Of a DNA stretch of 64,000 nt, positions 56,401 through 64,000 are shown one piece after another. Numbering within the stretch: the first letter of the stretch is position 1; every line of letters begins with the position of its first letter. Below the pieces are notes generated by a model. That model had not been told where the DNA came from. It ran no database searches and was given only the letters and a program-made list of their open reading frames with translations. Origin of the DNA: Amorphophallus konjac (taxonomy: Eukaryota > Streptophyta > Magnoliopsida > Alismatales > Araceae); assembly GCA_022559845.1 (NCBI GenBank), contig CM040118.1, positions 236,639,224 to 236,703,223 on the forward strand, read 5' to 3'. A program made the translations under genes and the position numbers.

Positions 56401-58677
56401 AAGACCGACGCGTGGCAATATATGTTTCCGCCTCCTTCTGGTGCTGTGAATAGAGCCTTTTCAGATGGACCTCGTCAATTTCAAACACAGGCCCTGATTG
56501 CCGCTTTAAGAAAGCGCGCTCGGCCATATCCCAAAAGGCGCCTCTGCCGTCTTTATAAAATTGGTGCGTGTATTCCACCACTTGATGTAGTCTGATGTGA
56601 CACGGGGTATACGATTAGAAACGGTCGGAACCCTGAATGTTACGCCCTCTCGGCGATGAAAGAAATCCCACCATGTTCGACCGTCACTGGCAATGGTGGA
56701 CCCATGTTTGGCCCGGCTGTCCAAAGGAAACTGAGCAACCGATGGAGGAATATGCTGATCATAACCAAAATTTCTGCTGAAACGGAATGGATAATAGGGC
56801 TCTAAAATGAGCAAGCCTCCCTTCCTGAAGACCAATACACTGGGTCGAACAGCCATAGCCCACCTGACCAGTTCTGGTTCTAATATGGGCCGGGTGGCAT
56901 TGACCCCCGAAACAGGATGGACATAAGTTTCTACCTCCTCCATTTTGCATTCCCTCTGAGGGTCCACTAAAGGAGCCGAACCTGCTGCCAAGCTCCAAAA
57001 ATGAATGCTGCCAGGAGCGTCTACAGGCACTTTTATCAACCTGCCCCTTATCTTAAACAGCTGCTCTGAGAAAGGACCAGGTTCGGCGCTAGCAAATTCG
57101 ATCATCCGAGGAAGCAATGTGTCCGACTGTAGAGTCCTCGGGGCCAACTCGGGGAAAATACTGCAGACCCAGGCATTAAAGAAATGAAACGGACCCACAG
57201 TCCTTAAGGAGCGGGGAACCCGATGTTTATGCAAATCCCCCAATGATTTGTAAATTAAGCACAAAGCCGCTGGGCACAGGGACAGCCTCATCCCCCAGGC
57301 CATCTGACAGGCCGGATATATAGCTTCCGGCCTGATAGTCGTCTCGTCCCCTTGAGGAAGAGCGAAGGTGCACAGCCAGAAGGTCAGATAAGCTGCACAG
57401 TGAGTGATAGGGTCAACCCCTGCTGCGTTCGGGCCTTCTGCACCTGCTCGGCGCAGTGAAGCTGGCAGTGCTGATTTGTAACGAGGGGCCCTGATTTGCT
57501 TGATACAAGTCGGTCCCACAGAAGGGAAGTCCGCATACTTCAAGGGACCCCCGAAGAAGTATTGTATCCATTGTCCTACACGGACTCTCAATCTGCTGCT
57601 CTTTTCCCGGGACTGATAGCCTTTGGAAGATCCCCGGCTGTAGGCCAGACAAATGGAACGATAAGCTTTCATTAAATACCGGTATGCATAGCCGAAAGAA
57701 TATCGGCCCTCTCCATCGGAGGCATCCTTTACAGAGTCATCCAGGCAAACCTCCTCATATGGCTCCCCATCAATAGGCAAACCTGAGAGCTGCGAAAGAC
57801 TCCAGAGGTCGAGAGATGTTTCACCCTCTGCTGTGTAGAATGTGTTAAACTGTGGGCAGAATACTTCAAACATGCCGCAACATAGTCCCCGAGAGATGGG
57901 ATAGTGGAATCTGGAGGCGAATACACTATGGTAGACCCCAGCTCTAATCAGTAAAGGGGCATACTCCTTCAGAACGAATTCTGTGAATTCCACTGCTCCT
58001 ACCCTGAAGAGATGAGCATCTGTCACTTTAGCATCTCCAAACCAGCCGGCAACCAGCTGATATTTAAATTGAACGGCCAGACAGTTCAGAATAAATAGCT
58101 CGTCCCTGTAACCCCACTTCACAGGTGCTAGAAAAAGTCCGAAGTTGGTCTTTTCCCGGTGGACGCGACCGGCTGCATGGTCCCACCTCGCCGGGGTAAA
58201 CTCTGGAGCCCGAGTCAACATTTTCTTCTCCGGCTCTAATTCATAAATACCCAGCATGGCATTCCAGTCCCGTTGCTCGCCTGGAAGATATGTAGCCCAA
58301 GCACGATAAACAGAACCCTTCATGCTGTCTCTGTCAGTAAGTATTGCCGCTTCCACAGACCGAGCAAGCAAAAGATCTCTCATTCCGCCTATGGTGAAGG
58401 TCTGGATAAATGGCAACAAATGACGATCCTTCGGCAGGTCCGGACGATAGTCAGCAGCTCTTCTAAAGTCAATGCCTTCCGTGGAAGAATAGACCCCAGA
58501 AGACGGCACTGTGTCAGTCTCAGAATCAGAGGACTCGTCAACAGTAGCAATCCGGTTATAGCCAAAACTCAGACTGTTCACATTCATCCAGTTGACTGAA
58601 GCCCGAGATATATCCGGCTGAGCCGATGAGCTCACCCCCACAGTCATGAAAGCTGCAGCAGTAGGGTCGGAAGCCAT
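53497..58677 (-). pseudogene. Tat-2 antisense gene: plant mobile domain protein with acidic and coiled-coil tail, multi-exon
   Basis: I start at the ATG at 58677 (MASDPTAAAFMTVG), just after a splice acceptor (TTTGTTTGCAG). Exon 1 runs to 55867 and carries the plant mobile domain: LIRAGVYHSVFASRFHYPI, then FNTFYTAEGETSLDLWSL, then SGLPIDGEPYEEV. A frameshift near 56560 and a TAG near 55979 break it. An intron at 55866-55775 (GTATGA donor, CACAG acceptor) leads to a Lys-rich exon (GKKRKPSVVKAAVAKAKRAK, nuclear-signal-like). Further introns lie near 55311-55240 and at 54781-54704. The rest is Ser/Glu-rich, then a coiled coil (RAELQGVVQREEAIQARVAI), ending at 53497. Host proteins with this domain (MAIN/MAIL type) act in nuclear gene regulation and transposon silencing; the element copy's job is unknown. 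Stops fit C-to-T change. Confidence 0.8.
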
Positions 58678-59029
58678 GTCGGCACCTGCAAACAAAGAAA
58701 GATGACAAGATAAGTCTCGGCAAGATGAATGGGTCTATAAAGATTGAGCAAATGATTCTGGTCAAATTTCGGCAGCATCTCCTCTTGTCTGGGGTATGCC
58801 CAAGAGAGATAGGGAGTCACCCACCAAGTGGGAGTGATCCCGGAGATAAAAAGGGATTTAATCCCAAAACAATGCCCCACCTAGCGAAGTCTACGCAGAC
58901 GGGAAGAAAAAATAGGACGGCCGAAAGGGAGAGAAGCCCGCGCCGATGAGAAGAGGCCGAAGAGAGAGAAGGAGATGTGAGAAATGAGAAGAAGAAAGGC
59001 GATGGTCACCTTAAAAAGAAGCCAAGACG
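58678..59029 (-). promoter_or_regulatory. 5' leader region of the Tat-2 antisense gene
   Basis: On the minus strand the ATG at 58677 is preceded by a T-rich splice acceptor, implying a 5' UTR intron. Further up is a CT-rich stretch (58900-59000) like a plant leader. No other gene is seen. Confidence 0.5.
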
Positions 59030-59215
59030 AGAGGTTCTCGGCGCGATGAAAAGCACGCCGAGAAACCCTCCCCGTCGGGCCAAGGCGCGCCGAGAAGCCC
59101 CGGCCGAGAGCTCGCATGCCGACTGCCAAGAGCGCGCCGAGAAGCTGCTGATCCTCGCACCGAGAACCTGATCAAGAGGCGCGCCGACAGTCTGCCCAAT
59201 CCTCAGGCCGAGAAG
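59030..59215 (-). promoter_or_regulatory. Array of GCGCCGAGAA motifs upstream of the Tat-2 antisense gene
   Basis: It begins, as in the LTR, with an inverted pair: GTTCTCGGCGC (59034-59044) and GCCGAGAAAC (59057-59066). Direct copies follow near 59088, 59103, 59133, 59159, 59181 and 59207, every 15-35 bp. The flanking sequence is not an LTR copy. The array lies 350-540 bp upstream of the antisense ATG. Confidence 0.75.
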
Positions 59216-59430
59216 TCCATGAATATCATGCTGAGAAGACTCCAAAGTGCTGGAAAGAAAAGAACACAGAAATAAAAAGTATGTGTGCATAATATTGCTG
59301 CAATAAGTTGATCAAGTCTAAGGATTAGATTAAAGAGAAATGGAGGAAGATATCCTCGAATGCTAAAAAGGCACCTGCGGACCCCGTGCCGCTTGCTCTG
59401 CGCTTACGCCATCCGCAGGTGGGGGGCATT
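59216..59430 (+). other. Tat-2 3' end with polypurine tract
   Basis: Non-coding. The last 14 bases before the LTR, AGGTGGGGGGCATT (59417-59430), form the polypurine tract that primes plus-strand DNA synthesis in Tat elements. Confidence 0.8.
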
Positions 59431-60553
59431 TGTTGACACCTTGAAAATGAGCAAGGGCGGAAACAGAATTGAAAAGAAGATCAGACCAATAGTGAAAGAT
59501 TGATGGTAAAGCTCGTCAACCATCTGCCCGACTGAAGCCTTTTTCGGCCAAGCTGATGTCCGGTGTCGTCATCAGCCAGACGGCAACACTGATGAAGTAG
59601 CAGTCAACTGACTGATGAGACCCCCTACCACACTGTAACAAGAGCTATATTACTGTCTCGTATGAAAGTCTACAGGTAACATGTCAGATTAAGTCAGATG
59701 TTGACTTGTTAACAGATAAGACAAGAGCGAGACAAAGATGAAGCCAAAACCAGCAAATGAAGATTATAAAGACTCTTGCAAAGTCAGAATGGAGGAAGTA
59801 CCGTACCAGGCTAAAGATGTTATCCTGTCTTGTCATCATTCAGGTGACAATGCTGATGAAACGATACCCGGTTTTGTCGTCATTCAGATGACAATGCTGA
59901 TGAAATCCCAGCCTACTAACTGATGAAATCTCAGAATGATCTCAATAAAAGCTATGCCACCAATAAAGGGCCCTCTCCTGTTCTGATAAATGTATTTGAA
60001 GGACTAAGAAAGGTCAGGGCATATGTGAAGTTTAGAAGCCCTAAATGGGCCTGCCAAATGGGCTCACGAAAGCGGCGCCGGGATGCTCTATGGAGGCCAC
60101 CTAGCGCGCCGGGAGCTGCTATACTCGACTGATGCGCGCCGTGAAGGCGAAGAGGCACATCGACTTCCATCTGCCGAGAGGTCAGGAGGGGCTGGGTCTA
60201 TATAAACCCACTCACTCGAAAGATTAAAAAAGAGAGAGGGGAAGAGAGGGGTTTTTGGCAAGCGGAAGTCCACCTCCTCCAGAAGAAAAAGAAAGAAGGA
60301 GAGCCAGAGAAGAGAAAAAAAGCAGAGAAGAGAACCCCAGGCCGATCGAAGGTGGGCAGCCGGGGAGGGAGAGGAGTCAATGCTCCGCCCTCCCCCCCAT
60401 TTCTATAGTTCATTTTCTTAATTTCGATGGTTTCTCCTTCTTCTTCCTCTGATGTATGCTATAATGCTGTAACCGATTTCACGCCGATAGGATGATGTAT
60501 CGCTTTTGCTTTCTTCCTATGTATCTCCTCCGATGTATGGGTCAGACGGAGTA
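59431..60553 (+). repeat. Tat-2 3' LTR, truncated by a chromovirus
   Basis: It matches 37511-38641 with about 2% substitutions, including the TATA-like box at 60198-60207. It stops at GACGGAGTA where the Tekay-3 LTR begins. The remaining two thirds should lie to the right of that element. Confidence 0.92.
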
Positions 60554-63500
60554 TGTCACGCCCCGAGCGCAGAAGATACCCGGAGATGCGCGACGAGTTT
60601 ATATCAATCATGTCAATCAGAGTGGTCGTGTATTCGACACAAAGATAGAGATGCGCAAAATAGCAAGATAACCCAATCCTTTATTTCATAATGGATAGAC
60701 TATTACAAATCCAATACTCTGTTTAATAAAAAGGAAAAGAATACATATTTGACTCAAGAAACTAAAGAAAAGACTAGCTGACACTTGAGCAGCTCTATCA
60801 CTTTCACTCTTGACCATTCCCATCCGATTGACTTCCATCGTCGTCGGACTTACCTGAAAAGTAAAAAGGGACAAACGGAATGAGCGAACGCTCAGTAGGA
60901 AATTATATCTCAAGTACTAGGAAGGGGTTTAAGTAATTACATCTTTCATGAATGCAATAAAGCTATGCATGCTCGCATAAAACGACAAGATAGAGAGAAT
61001 GTAATATCAAGGAAATAAGATGATCTTAATCATGAACTTTCAACAAGATAACAAGTTTATTCAAGATATTCAAGCAAGTACGTTTAACAAGTCATGTCAA
61101 GAACTTTGGCTATCATGTATCAAGCAAGTAATTTACCCTTTTTCGGGCCACGCATTTCATTTCATGTCAAGTACGATTCAAGTACAAGATATGTGTGGAA
61201 TGTCCAATCAAGCAAGTCAAGTACTCGGTATAATGCTAGATACCTTATCATTTTAACTCCCATGGGCACAAGTACTTTCGGGTGCTACTCCTAGGACCAG
61301 ATCGGGCCCTATATGCGCAGGCATTTATCATGTATTTTGACATCCACTCTTGTTTATAGCCAACATAGAATTTCAATAATCAAGCTTGTAGACACGTATG
61401 ACAACTTTGATAGAATAGAGTCCAAAATATGACAAAGGACATAGATTGGCGATAATAACGGTATAATCACGATATCGATAAAACTAGGTAGAATTATGAT
61501 TCCCTTAACTTGGGTACCATGACAAATCAATATGGACATTCTTTATATAGAATTGAGGTCCACATGAACAGTATGTCAAAGGTAAGATACCCTCATTCTT
61601 ATCATAGAATTGAGGTTTACAAGAATGACATGATATGGCATGATGTCATCATCCCATTAAGAATTTCTTATGATATACTCTTTGTATAATCATAAGGGCC
61701 GGTATACCATGTTTCTTTAGATTGACATGGCAAAGATTGTGTAATGGGTTCTTAGGGTACAACCAGCTCAGTCGACCTTGAGGGAATCCAAGGTACGAGG
61801 AGTCTTACGGAGGTCTCTATGACTAACTCGCTAGTCCAAAGGAACGGAATGTCCAATGGAGAGCTTGTAGGTCAATGAGAGTTGAGTGTGATCGATAAAA
61901 CAATCGTGAAAAGTGGGACTATACTCACGGAGTGGAGAATAGTGCCGATATATATGTATAGGTATAATATGAAACCATCGGTTAACAGAAACAGTGGAAA
62001 AATCAGTTTTACAGTAAAATAACGACTTAAGTAAAGTCGTTTATCAAGAAATTAACGCCTAACAGAAGGGCGTTCATATATTTTCCATATTTGCAGAATT
62101 TCATTATTTCAATAATTTATCTAAAACGCGCCCTTATCAGGGTCGTTTCTTCAAGATTTGACGACTACACCCGAAGGCGTCTTCTTATTTACATATTTGA
62201 CAGAATATAAATAATTTTCAGGAATTATCAAAAATGCGCCCTGGGCAGGGACGTTACTATTTAATTCTATTTTTCAGAATATATAAATTTTAGGATTTTA
62301 ACCGATACCCGCCCTAGGAAGGGGCGTTATCTTTCAGATTCACGCCCTGTTCTGGGGCGTTAACATATGGAAAACGACTTTGTCCAAGACGTTAATTCAA
62401 GTTTCTTCAGAAATTTTAAGGACAGTAATAATTTCAGGATAACAGAGGAACGGATATAATATCATGACAGTAAAGTTAGCAGGTTGAAGACAGAGGATCA
62501 TGCATTATTTTATAATCATGATTTCATAGATAATCAGTTCTTAAGATGGGTGATTAACGGTTTAAAGAAATTAACGCCTGAGTACAGGGCGTTAAATATG
62601 AAATTAACGACCTGGGAAGGGTCATTTCATGTGAATTAGCGCCCTTGACAGGGGCGTCTCTTTCAGAATATTACAGAAAATGTATGGAAACTATAATAAC
62701 CGTATGCATGACATGCTTATATATATATATCTTGCATTAATTTCATTTGGGCTACAGTAACTTGAGAAAACCTACCTTAATAACTGTCTGAAGCTGGACG
62801 AATGAAGGTGAAAAACTCTATTTGTTAACAGAGCCTTCTCGGAAGGAAGGAAGTTGAGTTTTGTCAACCCAATATCCACAGTAGCAAGGTCAGATGGAGT
62901 AACCGGTTGATGAAGAACAAACTCCCTACACATAAGAGAAGATCAATACATGATCGTATAGTAGGAAACCATGAGGATTTAAGGAAGAAAGAACATCACC
63001 TGGTTCTTTCGTAGGAGCTTCTTAACCTGTAAGAAGGGATGAAGAATCGTTAATTCTTCATGTGCTACGTACATAAGAAAAGGGAACAGAACAAACAAGG
63101 AATAAGAAGAACTATTGGTTCTTCACGTACCTCTACAGTCGATTGGTCAAATAGGTTTAGGTTTGGATCGAACGTATTATTTATAGGATTTAGAATCCTA
63201 ACAAAGGTAGTGGTTAATTGAGGGTAATATATCCCTATTAGAGTCCTTGCCCTATTAAACACTTACTAGATTAACATGATCATTCCCTGGATAAGCTCTA
63301 GGTTCGAACGGTTCACGAATGGAATTAACGACCTAGGTCAGGGGGTCGATTCCTGAATTGACGACCTTGTACAGGTCGTTTCTTAAGAAGCGCCTTGTAT
63401 AAGGGCGTTCCTTTTTTTTAAAACACGCCCAAGTAAAGGGCGTTTCTTGGCCTTGCCCTTTTTGGCGTTTGGAATTTGACGCCGTCAGGTGATGGCGTCC

Positions 63501-63676
63501 CTTTTTTAGTCACGCCGTAGATAGAGGCGTTCCTTTTTAAATTAACGCCTTACTAAGAGGCGTTATTTGTATCTTGTTTTATTTCATCTATTTAACCCTC
63601 TTCTTATTATCTGTATTACTTCTATAGTATATATATTTTAATTCATTTCAAATATTCATTTATCAGGGTTGCTACA
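60554..63676 (-). repeat. Tekay-3 3' LTR
   Basis: It reads on the minus strand from TGTAGCAACCC (63676) to GGGCGTGACA (60554). Two zones (62020-62660 and 63330-63565) are crowded with dyads whose arms are AACGCC or AACGACC and their complements. A segment near 61756-61850 resembles the Tat-1 leader. No coding frame is credible. Confidence 0.85.
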
Positions 63677-63690
63677 CCCTCCCCCACTTA
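63677..63690 (-). other. Tekay-3 polypurine tract
   Basis: The minus strand reads TAAGTGGGGGAGGG immediately before the LTR start, after a conserved GGGGACCAAATTC context typical of Del/Tekay elements. Confidence 0.85.
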
Positions 63691-63759
63691 AAAAGAATTT
63701 GGTCCCCAAATTCAATATATATATAAATATACATGTGGAGAGTGTAGAACATATACCTC

Positions 63760-64000
63760 TTAGAATAACTCGGGAAATCGTTTCTTCATAGATTCCTCGG
63801 TCTCCCATGTTGCTTCATGTTCAGAATTCTTGTTCCATTGCCCCTTGAGCATGGGAATAACCTTATTCCTTAGAGTACGTATTTCGCGATCTAATATCTT
63901 CAAAGGCTTCTGTTCATATGTGAGATCTTTCTTGATCACCAGATCTCCATGCTCGATAATGTGCGATGGATCGTGTACATACTTTTTCAACATGGATATG
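63760..64000 (-). pseudogene. pol: Tekay-3 pol C-terminus (integrase tail, chromodomain-like), partial
   Basis: The frame enters from the right edge (ISMLKKYVHDPSHII) and continues with LTYEQKPLKILDREIRTLRNK, then MLKGQWNK and HEATWETEESMKKRFPELF before the stop at 63760. This is the standard end of Del/Tekay chromovirus pol, the last part being the chromodomain that guides integration. It is open as far as visible; the rest is outside the window, so intactness is unknown. Confidence 0.9.

Larger units (their letters stand above)
37511..60553 (+). mobile_element. Tat-lineage LTR retrotransposon with antisense gene (Tat-2), 3' LTR truncated
   Basis: Order on the plus strand is 5' LTR (3070 bp), primer site, gag, protease, RT, RNase H, second RNase H, integrase, hairpin-rich repeats, an antisense plant-mobile-domain gene, polypurine tract and 3' LTR. 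At over 23 kb in view it is a giant element. The 3' LTR is cut at 60553 by a chromovirus. LTR overlap (about 1.12 kb) differs at about 20-25 positions by eye, close to 98% identity, yet gag-pol carries many stops. Confidence 0.9.
60554..64000 (-). mobile_element. 3' end of a Tekay/Del-like chromovirus (Tekay-3)
   Basis: The minus strand runs from the pol C-terminus (63760 upward) through a polypurine tract to a 3123-bp 3' LTR ending at 60554 within the Tat-2 3' LTR. The rest of the element lies beyond the right edge. Its target duplication would be the bases before 60554 (GAGTA or close). Confidence 0.85.

Overview
This is a block of flowering-plant repetitive DNA. I found no host gene, tRNA, rRNA or prokaryotic signal. 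Almost every base can be placed in LTR retrotransposons of the Ty3/gypsy superfamily: two Tat-lineage elements with antisense extra genes, a chromovirus-derived element, an Athila-like non-autonomous element and several Tekay/Del-like chromovirus pieces. These are nested in one another. The species cannot be named from the sequence.

Layout. (1) Bases 1-29815 (minus strand) hold a Tat-lineage element, 'Tat-1': 5' LTR 28103-29815, leader, gag, protease, RT, RNase H, second (archaeal-type) RNase H and integrase down to 3950, then a plus-strand antisense gene at 1031-2564. Its 3' LTR lies left of the window. (2) Its RNase H is split by a non-autonomous LTR element, 6203-21175, with a tRNA-Asp-like primer site, flanked by an odd 24-bp duplication. 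(3) Inside that sits a younger element, 8471-16074 (TSD TTCCC), with an uninterrupted 958-codon ORF ending in an integrase C-terminal module and a chromodomain but lacking RT. (4) Bases 29816-37510 are a graveyard: Tat-1-family LTR pieces, Tekay-like gag and LTRs, and a clean solo LTR (34406-36173, TSD GCCGC). (5) Bases 37511-60553 (plus strand) are a second Tat-lineage element, 'Tat-2': gag-pol, about 3 kb of hairpin-rich repeats, then a long multi-exon antisense gene of the plant mobile domain family (58677-53497). (6) Bases 60554-64000 are the 3' end of a Tekay-like chromovirus inserted in the Tat-2 3' LTR.

Coding state. Only the 958-codon ORF and the integrase and RT segments are open over long stretches. 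gag and pol of both Tat elements carry many in-frame TAG/TGA/TAA codons, mostly explicable as C-to-T changes at CAG, CGA or CAA, as expected for methylated silent DNA, plus a few frameshifts.

Most unusual signal. Non-coding parts of several unrelated families are packed with short inverted repeats (arms 6-12 bp, loops 5-9 bp) whose arm sequence is family-specific. In Tat-1 the motif (arms GAACGGTC and GACCGTTC) recurs in the LTR, the leader and the region just upstream of the antisense gene. In Tat-2 a different motif (GCGCCGAGAA) is arrayed in the LTR and again just upstream of its antisense gene. The Tat-2 3' region also carries a 41-bp hairpin tandem array, two triplets of hairpins with a CCC-GAAA-GGG apex, and a long series of hairpins separated by an ATGAAACC linker with compensatory arm changes. 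I propose, as inference only, that these are sites for a regulator (possibly the antisense-gene product) or RNA structures that matter to the element.
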